A stretch of DNA of 12,865 nt from Alphaproteobacteria bacterium. GTDB lineage: Bacteria > Pseudomonadota > Alphaproteobacteria > JAEULC01. The stretch lies in the NCBI GenBank assembly GCA_020851015.1, contig JADZDN010000138.1, positions 1 to 12,865 of the forward strand. Reading direction: 5' to 3'. Shown piece by piece: positions 7,034 through 12,865 of the stretch. The translations under genes were made by a program, and so were the position numbers. Each line of letters begins with the position of its first letter. Position 1 is the first letter of the stretch. Under the pieces are notes generated by a model. It was not told the DNA's origin. It did no database searches and saw only the letters and a list, made by a program, of their open reading frames with translations.

Positions 7034-7876
7034 TCAGTTCTTCGCCACCTTGTCCTTCCAGTCGCGGTTGGAGAACCAGGCGTCGTTGCGCTCCTGCAGC
7101 CAGCCGTTCGAGGTGTAGAACAAGACCCAGTTGTCGAGCCAGTTGAGCGTGTCGGGATCGCCCTTGCGCAGCGCGATCGATTCGTCGCCGCGCGTCAGGT
7201 TCTCGGCGAACGGCATGAACGCCACGTCCGCATTGTCGAGCGCGAGGAACTTCGGCCGCGGCGCGCTGGCCATCCAGCCGTGCGCGTTGCCGTTCAGCAC
7301 CTCCTGCGAAGCCTGGGCGTCGTCGTCGAACTGCCGGAGCGTCGCCTTCGGCATGTTCTTCTGGATCCAGGCGCAGGAGGTCACGCCGCGCCGGCAGGTC
7401 AGCGTGACGTCCGCCTTGTTGAAGTCGGCGACGGTCTTGAACCCGCCCGCCAGCTTCTTGTTGGCGACGAGCTGCTGGCCGGAATGCGCGTAGGGAATCG
7501 AGAAGTTGACGGTCAGGTTGCGCTTGGGCGTGATCGACATGCCCGAGATGATGAAATCGAACTTCCCCGCGATCAGCGCCGGGATGATGCCGTCCCAAGC
7601 GGTCGGCACGAACTCGACCTTGACCTCCAGGTCCTCGGCCATCTTCTTGGCCACGTCGATCTCGAAGCCCATCAATTCGCCTGATGTGTCGCGCATCGCC
7701 CAGGGCACGAAGGTCGACAGCCCCACGCGCATCGTGCCGCGCTTCTTGATCTCCTCCAGCAGGCTCGACGCGCTGAGCTGCTGCTTGACGTCCTGCTCCG
7801 CGCGCACCGGCCCGGCCGCCAGGCCGGTCGCCGCGACGACGGCGAGCGCCGCCGCCATCAGTCTCATTCCCTTCAT
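7034..7876 (-). CDS. Periplasmic amino-acid-type solute-binding protein (SBP_bac_3)
   Basis: This 280-residue family 3 extracytoplasmic solute-binding protein captures a ligand for the flanking permeases. Residues 1-26 form a Sec signal peptide (cleavage after GPVRA), without a lipobox cysteine near the cut. The mature start carries the family pattern GTMRVGLSTFVPWA, then GFEIDVAKKMAEDL and SGMSITPKRNLTVNFS. Arg119 in the last pattern is the residue that normally holds the ligand alpha-carboxylate. Cys161 and Cys168 are placed for a disulfide bridge, as in many amino-acid-binding members. GGGGAG about 8 bases before the ATG at 7876 supports the start. It lies between two permease genes, 38 bases after the first. 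The ligand probably carries an alpha-amino-acid or similar carboxylate group, but its identity is unknown. Confidence 0.9.
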   Translation of the reverse strand: MKGMRLMAAALAVVAATGLAAGPVRAEQDVKQQLSASSLLEEIKKRGTMRVGLSTFVPWAMRDTSGELMGFEIDVAKKMAEDLEVKVEFVPTAWDGIIPALIAGKFDFIISGMSITPKRNLTVNFSIPYAHSGQQLVANKKLAGGFKTVADFNKADVTLTCRRGVTSCAWIQKNMPKATLRQFDDDAQASQEVLNGNAHGWMASAPRPKFLALDNADVAFMPFAENLTRGDESIALRKGDPDTLNWLDNWVLFYTSNGWLQERNDAWFSNRDWKDKVAKN

Positions 7877-7914
7877 GTCTTATCTCCCCGTTGGTAGTTG
7901 GATGGTCGACGAAT

Positions 7915-8733
7915 TCATCGCGCCGCCGCCAGGCGCCGCTCCAGGACGCCGACGCAGGCCGACAGGCTGACCGTGATCGCCAGATAGATCGCGGCCACGG
8001 TGAACCAGATCTCGAAGCTCATGAACGTGTCGGAGATGACGTTGCGCGCCTCGTTGGTCAGGTCGAACACGGCGATCACGCTGACGATCGCTGAATGCTT
8101 GACCAGCGACACCAGCACGCCGGCGAGCGGCGGCAGCATCAGCCGGATCGCCTGGGGCAGCACCACCAGCCGATAGGCGCGCCCGCGCGTCAGCCCCAGC
8201 GCGGCGGCGGCATCCCACTGGCCCAGCCCCACCGACAGGATTCCCGCGCGCATGATCTCGGACGCGAAGGCGCCCTCGAACGCCGCCAGCGCGACGATGC
8301 CGGTCCACAGGCGCGGCAGCCCCAGGATCGGCGCCAGGATGAAATAGAACACGTAGAGCTGGACCAGGAGCGGCGTGTTGCGGATCGCCTCGACGTAGCC
8401 GATCGCGAGCCAGCGCCCGGAATAGGATCGCGACAGGCGCAGCATCGCGGTCGCCAGTCCGAATACGAGCGCGAGCGCCGTGGCCCACAGGCTGATCTCG
8501 ACGGTGACGGCCAAGCCCTTGAGCAGCGGCCCCCAGATCACCTCGCCGTCGATCACCCGCGCCAGGTAGCGCGGCACGCGGTACCATTGCCAGTTATAGG
8601 CCATCGACTGCGCGCCGCGCAGCGTCAGCCACACGACCACGGCCACGAACAGCGCGAATTGCAGCAGGTCGAAGGCCGCGCTGTTCCACCAGCGGGTCCG
8701 CGTCGGCTGCGCCTGTGCCGCCCGGGAAGCCAT
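7915..8733 (-). CDS. Polar amino-acid ABC importer permease (HisM/GltK type), first of two
   Basis: This 272-residue inner-membrane permease is paralogous to the second permease of the operon. It has a first helix at about 23-40 and a periplasmic segment with YNWQWYRVPRYL resembling the partner's YRWNWSGVWVYL. The core begins with EAIRNTPLLVQLYVFYF, and the EAA loop lies at about 171-195 (WDAAAALGLTR...VLPQA). The ATG at 8733 lies 10 bases after the oxygenase stop, so the two genes are clearly in one transcript. Only a weak ribosome-binding site (GGA) is visible, which fits coupling to the upstream gene. No ATP-binding subunit is encoded in this operon, so the complex would have to use one from elsewhere. 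Family membership is clear; substrate is not. Confidence 0.88.
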   Translation of the reverse strand: MASRAAQAQPTRTRWWNSAAFDLLQFALFVAVVVWLTLRGAQSMAYNWQWYRVPRYLARVIDGEVIWGPLLKGLAVTVEISLWATALALVFGLATAMLRLSRSYSGRWLAIGYVEAIRNTPLLVQLYVFYFILAPILGLPRLWTGIVALAAFEGAFASEIMRAGILSVGLGQWDAAAALGLTRGRAYRLVVLPQAIRLMLPPLAGVLVSLVKHSAIVSVIAVFDLTNEARNVISDTFMSFEIWFTVAAIYLAITVSLSACVGVLERRLAAAR

Positions 8734-8743
8734 GCTTGTCCGA

Positions 8744-9721
8744 TCAGGCCTTGCGGTAGGCGAAGGCCTTGTTGAACCGCCAGTTCAGGTAGTCGCCGCA
8801 GGTGATCGGCTCGTAGCGCGGCGTTTCGCCCGGCCGGCAGACGACGCGCGGATCGACCAGCGTGTCGTGGTCGGGGTCGACCGCGACCGGCATGGAATAG
8901 CGCGCGTGGCCGGTGGTGTTGACGACGCGGTGCGGAGTCGAGGCGAAGCCGTCATTGGTCCAGCGCGCCAAGAGGTCGCCGACATTGACCACCAGCGTGC
9001 CGGGGATGGGATGCGCGGTGACCCACTGCTTCTGCTTGTTGAGCACCTGCAGCCCGCCCGAATCGTCCTGCCACAGCACGGTCAGCACGCCGAAATCGGT
9101 ATGGGGCGCGACGCCGAACTGCTCGCGGCCCAGGTTGGGCGGCTGCGGCGGGTAGTAGAGCGCGGCGCCGCGGCTGATGCTCTTGCGCCAGCGGCTGACG
9201 AAGCTGTCCTCGGGCAAATCCATGCCGAGGGCGAAGCCGCGCAGCAGCGTGCGTCCGCATTCCATGGCCTGGGTGAAATAGAGATAGAGCGCGTCGCGCA
9301 AGTCCGGCATGGCGGCCGGCCAGCGGTTCGGCACCACCATGAGGTTGCCGGCGCGGAAGTCCGGATCGTCCGCGGCGATCTCCAGTCCGTAAATGAAGCT
9401 TTCCTTCAGGTCCGCCTTGGCGTCGTCGTACATCTTGGCCTGGCCGACCTTGAGGAAGCCGCGGTGCCAGTCCCTGACCCGCACCTGGTTCTTGGCCTCG
9501 TCGGGCAGAGCGAAGAAGCGCCTGGCACCGTCGAGCGCGCGGTCGATCACCGGCTGCGCCACGTTGTGGTTCTTGACGTAGAAGAAGCCGACTTCGGCGG
9601 CCGCGCGGCGGAACTCGGCCGCCACGCGCCGGCGCTGGTCGATGCCGCCGTCGATCAGCGGCGCCATGTCGATGACCGGGATGGCGCTGACGTCGATCGT
9701 CCGTGCCGTGGCGTAGTTCAT
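8744..9721 (-). CDS. 2-oxoglutarate/Fe(II) oxygenase, isopenicillin-N-synthase family
   Basis: This 325-residue cytoplasmic non-haem iron oxygenase has the N-terminal DIOX_N-type region (IPVIDMAPLIDG...EVGFFYVKNH) at about 13-52. The jelly-roll catalytic core carries the iron ligands His207, Asp209 and His264 (APHTDFG and STPHRVVN). Arg274-x-Ser276 in RYSMPV would bind 2-oxoglutarate. All required residues are present and the length is normal, so the enzyme should be active. The ATG at 9721 is preceded by AGAGGGGG. It is the first gene of an operon whose next three genes encode a binding protein and two permeases for an amino-acid-like solute, so hydroxylation or oxidative degradation of the imported compound is a reasonable inference. 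True isopenicillin N synthase is unlikely because no penicillin pathway genes are near and the RxS motif points to a cosubstrate. Confidence 0.9.
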   Translation of the reverse strand: MNYATARTIDVSAIPVIDMAPLIDGGIDQRRRVAAEFRRAAAEVGFFYVKNHNVAQPVIDRALDGARRFFALPDEAKNQVRVRDWHRGFLKVGQAKMYDDAKADLKESFIYGLEIAADDPDFRAGNLMVVPNRWPAAMPDLRDALYLYFTQAMECGRTLLRGFALGMDLPEDSFVSRWRKSISRGAALYYPPQPPNLGREQFGVAPHTDFGVLTVLWQDDSGGLQVLNKQKQWVTAHPIPGTLVVNVGDLLARWTNDGFASTPHRVVNTTGHARYSMPVAVDPDHDTLVDPRVVCRPGETPRYEPITCGDYLNWRFNKAFAYRKA

Positions 9722-9803
9722 GCCTTTTGCCCCCTCTGCCGCGAAACACTAGCATGGGCGCGCGGGCGTTCAGAAGACAAGCGCGACCGCACGCGATCGG
9801 GAC

Positions 9804-9832
9804 TTGGCGGCAACCCCTTGGGCGTCGATAGT
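9804..9832 (+). promoter_or_regulatory. Candidate promoter of the redox cyclase
   Basis: TTGGCG (9804-9809) and GATAGT (9827-9832) each match 4 of 6 sigma-70 positions and are separated by the ideal 17 bases. Transcription would start about 30 bases before the GTG start codon of the cyclase. It lies in the 147-base divergent gap shared with the oxygenase-transporter operon. Confidence 0.4.
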
Positions 9833-9850
9833 GACGCGCCGTGGCGTTAC
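9831..9850. promoter_or_regulatory. Imperfect dyad over the predicted cyclase transcription start
   Basis: GTGACGC and GCGTTAC, separated by six bases (GCCGTG), form a 7-6-7 inverted repeat with a single mismatched pair (G opposite T). It overlaps the last bases of the candidate -10 element and the expected start point, the usual place for a repressor operator. The half-sites and spacing do not fit a CRP or FNR site. A chance dyad of this size in GC-rich DNA is possible. Confidence 0.3.
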
Positions 9851-9868
9851 CGCGATGCGCGAGGGGCA

Positions 9869-11581
9869 GTGACCACGATCCAGGCGCCAAGACCGATCCG
9901 CCGGTGGCAGTCCAGCCATGCCGCGCTGCGCCAGACGCGGGTGGCCAGCGGCGCGGTGCTGTTCTCCTACGTGGCGCTGCACCTGGCCAATCATGCCCTG
10001 GGGCTGGTGTCGCTGCAGGCCGCCGGCGACGCGCTGCAGTGGCTGCGGGCGATCTGGCGCAGCGTGCCCGGGACGATCGCGCTCTATGGCGCGCTGCTGG
10101 TGCATGGATCGCTGGCGCTGTGGGCGATCTATCAGCGCCGGCGCCTGCGGATGCCGCCGGCGGAATGGGCGCGGCTGACCCTGGGCCTGGCCATCGTGCC
10201 GCTGATGGCGCTGCACGTCACGGCGATGCGGCTGGGGCCGGCGCTCTATGGCATCGGGTCGGGCTACACCTCGGTGCTGCTGGCAAGCTGGGTCGCGGAT
10301 CCCTGGCTCGGCTTCCGCCAGGGCACCGGCCTCCTGACGGCCTGGACCCATGGCTGCCTGGGCCTGCACCTGATCTGGCGGCTGAAGCCGTGGTATCCGC
10401 GCTGGTCGCGCCTGCTGTTCGCGCTGGCGCTGCTGCTGCCGGTCCTGGCGCTGATGGGCTTCGTCGACGCGGGACGCGAGGTCGAGCGGCGGATGGCCGA
10501 TCCCGACTGGCTGAAGGGCCTGGCCACGCGCCTGAAGTTCCCCGACCAGGCGCAGGTGGCCGGGATCTACGCCATCGCCGACGGGATCATGTGGGGCTTC
10601 GCGGCCCTGGTCGCCGGCGCCTTCCTGGCCCGCGCGGGGCGCAGCGCGCTGCTGCGACGCAAGGGTTTCGTGCGGGTCACGTTTCCCGACCGCCGCATGG
10701 TCGAGATAGCGCCCGGCGCCACCATCCTGGACGCCAGCCGCCAGGGCGGCGTTCCGCATGCCGAGGTGTGCGGCGGGCGCGGGCGCTGCTCGACCTGCCG
10801 CGTCCGGGTGAGCCGGGGGCTGGACGGCCTGCCGCCGCCCAGCGACGCCGAGCGCCGGGTGCTGGAGCGCATCTCGGCCGCGCCCAACGTGCGGCTGGCC
10901 TGCCAGACGCGCCCGGCATCCGACGTGACCGTCATGCCGCTGCTGCCGCCCAGCGCGACCGCGCGCGACGGGCTGGCGCAGCCCGCGCACATGCCCGGGC
11001 AGGAGCGCGAGATCGCGATCCTGTTCGCCGACCTGCGCGCCTTCACCCGGCTGTCGGAGCACAAATTGCCCTATGACGTGGTGTTCCTGCTGAACCGCTA
11101 TTTCAGCGCGATGGGCGGCGCGGTCGAGAAGGCCGGCGGCCGCGTGGACAAGTTCATCGGCGACGGGGTCATGGCGCTGTTCGGGGTCGGCACCGCGCCG
11201 GCCGAGGCGTGCCGCCAGGCCTTGGCCGCCGCGCGGGCCATGGCCGAGCAGCTCGACCAATTGAACCAGACGTTGGCGCACGACCTGGACGAGCCGCTGC
11301 AGATCGGCATCGGCCTGCATGTCGGGCCGGCGATCGTGGGCGAGATGGGCTATGGCAGCGCGGTGGGCGTGACCGCGATCGGCGACGCGGTCAACACGGC
11401 CAGCCGGCTCGAGGGGCTGACCAAGAAATACCGCGCGCAGCTCGTGCTGTCGGAGGCGGTGGCCGAGCGCGCCGGCGCCGACCTCGCGCGCTTCGAGCGC
11501 CACGAGATCGCGGTGCGCGGCCGCCAGGAAACGCTGGCGATCCGCGTGGTGCGCGAGGCGAAGGAATTGCCGACGAGGTGA
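9869..11581 (+). CDS. cyaC: CyaC-type redox adenylate cyclase: diheme-b membrane anchor, [2Fe-2S] ferredoxin, class III cyclase
   Basis: This 570-residue, three-module membrane enzyme should make cAMP from ATP. The GTG at 9869 is the most plausible start; the open frame upstream overlaps the oxygenase gene antisense. Six helices lie near 27-47, 68-89, 104-122, 153-171, 182-199 and 236-256. Histidines 38, 79, 116 and 161 fall one per helix, with extra His42 and His167, as in diheme-b succinate:quinone oxidoreductase anchors. Residues about 266-360 are a plant-type ferredoxin with Cys301, Cys307, Cys310 and Cys345. The cyclase domain (about 378-560) has metal-binding Asp388 (FADLRAFT) and Asp432 (FIGDG), substrate-selecting Lys428, and Asn509 and Arg513 (NTASRLE), so it looks catalytically complete. 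The same architecture in S. meliloti CyaC is known to respond to quinone redox state. That response is inferred here. The call competes only with a guanylate cyclase reading; Lys428 favours ATP. Confidence 0.88.
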   Translation: MTTIQAPRPIRRWQSSHAALRQTRVASGAVLFSYVALHLANHALGLVSLQAAGDALQWLRAIWRSVPGTIALYGALLVHGSLALWAIYQRRRLRMPPAEWARLTLGLAIVPLMALHVTAMRLGPALYGIGSGYTSVLLASWVADPWLGFRQGTGLLTAWTHGCLGLHLIWRLKPWYPRWSRLLFALALLLPVLALMGFVDAGREVERRMADPDWLKGLATRLKFPDQAQVAGIYAIADGIMWGFAALVAGAFLARAGRSALLRRKGFVRVTFPDRRMVEIAPGATILDASRQGGVPHAEVCGGRGRCSTCRVRVSRGLDGLPPPSDAERRVLERISAAPNVRLACQTRPASDVTVMPLLPPSATARDGLAQPAHMPGQEREIAILFADLRAFTRLSEHKLPYDVVFLLNRYFSAMGGAVEKAGGRVDKFIGDGVMALFGVGTAPAEACRQALAAARAMAEQLDQLNQTLAHDLDEPLQIGIGLHVGPAIVGEMGYGSAVGVTAIGDAVNTASRLEGLTKKYRAQLVLSEAVAERAGADLARFERHEIAVRGRQETLAIRVVREAKELPTR

Positions 11582-11593
11582 CGTTTTCCTTCC

Positions 11594-11638
11594 TCATCCT
11601 TCGAGACAGCCCCTTCGGGGCTTCCTCAGGATGACGCG
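11594..11638. repeat. 45-base palindromic repeat element, left copy
   Basis: The outer arms TCATCCTTCGAGAC (11594-11607) and CTCAGGATGACGCG (11625-11638) enclose a 17-base core. The core contains the hairpin AGCCCC-TTC-GGGGCT (11608-11622). The ends TCATCCT and AGGATGA are themselves inverted. It begins 12 bases after the cyclase stop codon. No T-run follows the inner hairpin, so a simple intrinsic terminator is not certain. Confidence 0.8.
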
Positions 11639-11660
11639 ATTTTTCTTCACTCCACCACAA

Positions 11661-11705
11661 CGCGTCATCCTGAGGAGCGAGCGCAGCGAGCGTCTCGAAG
11701 GATGA
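11661..11705. repeat. 45-base palindromic repeat element, right copy in opposite orientation
   Basis: CGCGTCATCCTGAG (11661-11674) and GTCTCGAAGGATGA (11692-11705) are exact reverse complements of the arms of the left copy. The 17-base core (GAGCGAGCGCAGCGAGC) is unrelated in sequence to the left core. The copies are 22 bases apart, so the whole block can fold into one long cruciform or two separate hairpins. It resembles short intergenic repeats of GTCATCCTGAGG type common in alphaproteobacterial genomes. Confidence 0.8.
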
Positions 11706-11724
11706 GGAGCGCGATCAATAGCCC

Positions 11725-12204
11725 TCAACCGATCCCCTTCGCCTTCTTGTAGGCCGCGACCGCCTTCTCCAGGTCCTTGCGTTCCTCGCAGCTCCCGCAG
11801 AGCTGGGACAGAATCTTCAGGTGCTCTTCCGCCTTCGGCAGGTTGTCGGTCTGCAGGTAGAGCTCGCCGACATACTCGTGCGCGCCCTTGTGCTTGGGAT
11901 CGATGTCGAGCGCGCGGGTGTAGGACTTGAGCGCGTCGTCGTACTTGCCGGTCTTGCGCTGGCTGTAGCCGAGGTAATTCCAGGCGTCGGCCTTGGCCGG
12001 CTCCTTCTGCACCACCTTCTGCAGCAGCTCGATGGCGTCCTTGTACTTCTCGGCTTTGACCGCCTTGACGGCTTTTTCGTAGTCGCCTTCGTTCTTGGCC
12101 GGCTCGACGATGCTGCCGGCGGCAAGAATGGGCCTTGCCGGTGCGACCATGGCGATCGCGCCCGCGGCGGCGAGGGCGACGGCGTATTTCCAAAGCGGCG
12201 ACAT
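11725..12204 (-). CDS. Small exported tetratricopeptide-repeat protein
   Basis: This 159-residue protein has a Sec signal peptide at about 1-29 (hydrophobic core VALAAAGAIAMVAP, cleavage near ILAAG). Three TPR-like helical pairs follow at about 41-74, 75-106 (ADAWNYLGYSQRKTGKYDDA) and 107-140. Cys136 and Cys139 form a CxxC pair in the last helix that could be a periplasmic disulfide. TPR proteins are protein-protein scaffolds; no enzymatic motif is present and no partner can be named. The start is secure: AGGAGGT lies 6 bases before the ATG at 12204, the strongest ribosome-binding site in the window. It lies 81 bases downstream of the glutathione peroxidase and may be co-transcribed with it or use its own promoter. 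The repeat pair lies beyond its 3' end. Confidence 0.85.
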   Translation of the reverse strand: MSPLWKYAVALAAAGAIAMVAPARPILAAGSIVEPAKNEGDYEKAVKAVKAEKYKDAIELLQKVVQKEPAKADAWNYLGYSQRKTGKYDDALKSYTRALDIDPKHKGAHEYVGELYLQTDNLPKAEEHLKILSQLCGSCEERKDLEKAVAAYKKAKGIG

Positions 12205-12285
12205 GCGGTACCTCCTGGTGATGGCGCGGGGCGTCGATACGATATGACCCCGATACGCGCCCCGATATTCCCGGGATCAGCGCCG

Positions 12286-12768
12286 TCAGCCGGCCAGCGC
12301 CTGCTCGATCGCGGCGGCCAGCTCCTTGGATTCCGGCGCGACGGAAGACGGCCACGCACCGGCGAGCGCCCCGTCCGGCCCGATCAAATACTTGTGAAAG
12401 TTCCAGCGCGGGGTTCCGGCCTCGCCCAGCTCCTCGGCGATCCAGCGATAGAAGGGATGCGCCTTGCCGCCGATCACGGTCTGCTTGGCGGTCATCGGGA
12501 AGTCGACCTTATAGCGCGTCGAGCAGAAGCGGCCGATCGCGGCCTCGTCGTCCGGCTCCTGGCCGCCGAAATCGTTGGACGGCACGCCCAGGACGACCAG
12601 CCCGCGGTCCTTCCGGGCCTGCCACAGCTTCTGCAAGCCCGCGTATTGCGGGGTGTAGCCGCATTCGGACGCGGTATTGACCACCAGGATCGCCTTGCCG
12701 GCATAGGCCTTGAGCGGCAGGGGCGATCCGTCGAGCGCGGTGAAGGTGAAATCATGCGCGGTCGTCAT
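12286..12768 (-). CDS. Glutathione peroxidase-family peroxidase, probably thioredoxin-dependent
   Basis: This 160-residue cytoplasmic thioredoxin-fold peroxidase reduces hydrogen or lipid hydroperoxides. Peroxidatic Cys36 lies in TASECGYTPQY, with Gln70 (DFGGQEP) and Trp122-Asn123 (RWNFHKYLIG) completing the catalytic tetrad. Cys82 in FCSTRYKVDFP occupies the resolving-cysteine site of the non-selenium, thioredoxin-using members such as yeast Gpx3. Despite the family name, thioredoxin is therefore the likelier reductant. The enzyme uses Cys rather than selenocysteine, has no signal peptide and has normal length. The ATG at 12768 is preceded by a GGGGGGCGAGG stretch. It starts 16 bases after the upstream permease stop, suggesting shared transcription, though no functional link between the two is evident. 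Confidence 0.92.
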   Translation of the reverse strand: MTTAHDFTFTALDGSPLPLKAYAGKAILVVNTASECGYTPQYAGLQKLWQARKDRGLVVLGVPSNDFGGQEPDDEAAIGRFCSTRYKVDFPMTAKQTVIGGKAHPFYRWIAEELGEAGTPRWNFHKYLIGPDGALAGAWPSSVAPESKELAAAIEQALAG

Positions 12769-12784
12769 GCCTCGCCCCCCTTTT

Positions 12785-12865
12785 CTAGCGCCAGCGCAGC
12801 AGGCGGCGTTCGAGCCGGCCCAGCACGAAGGCGATCACGAGCCCCAGCGCCGACAGCACCACCAC
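12785..12865 (-). CDS. C-terminus of a probable NitT/TauT-type ABC permease (runs off window)
   Basis: The last 26 codons and a TAG stop are visible. They encode a hydrophobic helix (VVVLSALGLVIAFVLG) ending in RLERRLLRWR. A final helix followed by an Arg-rich tail of the form LERRLLRWR is characteristic of SsuC/TauC-like permeases of the nitrate/sulfonate/taurine import family. With so little sequence the assignment rests on that tail alone, and another membrane protein is possible. The glutathione peroxidase gene starts 16 bases after the stop. Confidence 0.55.
   Translation of the reverse strand: MVVLSALGLVIAFVLGRLERRLLRWR

Noticed and set aside
9746..9780. Promoter for the oxygenase operon (TTGTCT with TGCTAG on the minus strand)
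   Set aside because: The spacer is 20 bases, and alternatives at 17-18 bases match the consensus poorly, so no start could be supported.
8732..9868. Long in-frame upstream extension of the cyclase
   Set aside because: This stretch lies opposite the oxygenase gene, is low-complexity in translation, and the recognisable membrane domain begins only after the GTG at 9869.

Overview
The window looks like chromosomal DNA of a GC-rich alphaproteobacterium. The high GC content, the S. meliloti CyaC-type adenylate cyclase, the small exported TPR protein and the paired TCATCCT...AGGATGA repeats all fit this. A Rhodospirillales or Hyphomicrobiales-like host is my inference. No transposase, integrase, phage, CRISPR, tRNA or rRNA sequence was seen. 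Eleven complete genes and two edge-truncated genes fill the window, nearly all on the minus strand. The only plus-strand gene is the adenylate cyclase. No gene-free stretch exceeds 150 bases.

Region 1 (1-1897, minus) is the head of a Gld-type ABC-2 export operon: an ATPase, a GldF-like permease and the N-terminus of a GldG-like auxiliary protein. The genes overlap or are separated by a few bases. Region 2 (2021-5423, minus) is a two-gene unit. It holds a Tat-exported serine hydrolase of the beta-lactamase/esterase fold, followed with a 29-base overlap by a Sec-exported TPR-CHAT (caspase-like) protease.

Region 3 (5504-9721, minus) is a five-gene operon in transcription order: a 2-oxoglutarate/Fe(II) oxygenase of the isopenicillin-N-synthase type, a polar amino-acid-type ABC permease, its periplasmic binding protein, a second permease, and a carboxymuconolactone-decarboxylase/AhpD-fold protein. 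No ATP-binding subunit is present. The arrangement suggests uptake of a small amino-acid-like compound followed by its oxidation.

Region 4 (9869-11581, plus) is divergent from region 3. It encodes one protein with a six-helix diheme-b-type membrane anchor, a plant-type [2Fe-2S] ferredoxin domain and a class III nucleotide cyclase. This is the architecture of a redox-responsive adenylate cyclase. Region 5 (11594-11705) is a pair of 45-base elements in opposite orientation between converging genes. Region 6 (11725-12865, minus) holds a small exported TPR protein, a thioredoxin-type glutathione peroxidase and the last residues of a probable NitT/TauT-type ABC permease.

The points most worth following up are the redox cyclase and a dyad over its putative promoter, the coupled exported hydrolase and CHAT protease, and the AhpD-like protein in which the second active-site cysteine is serine.
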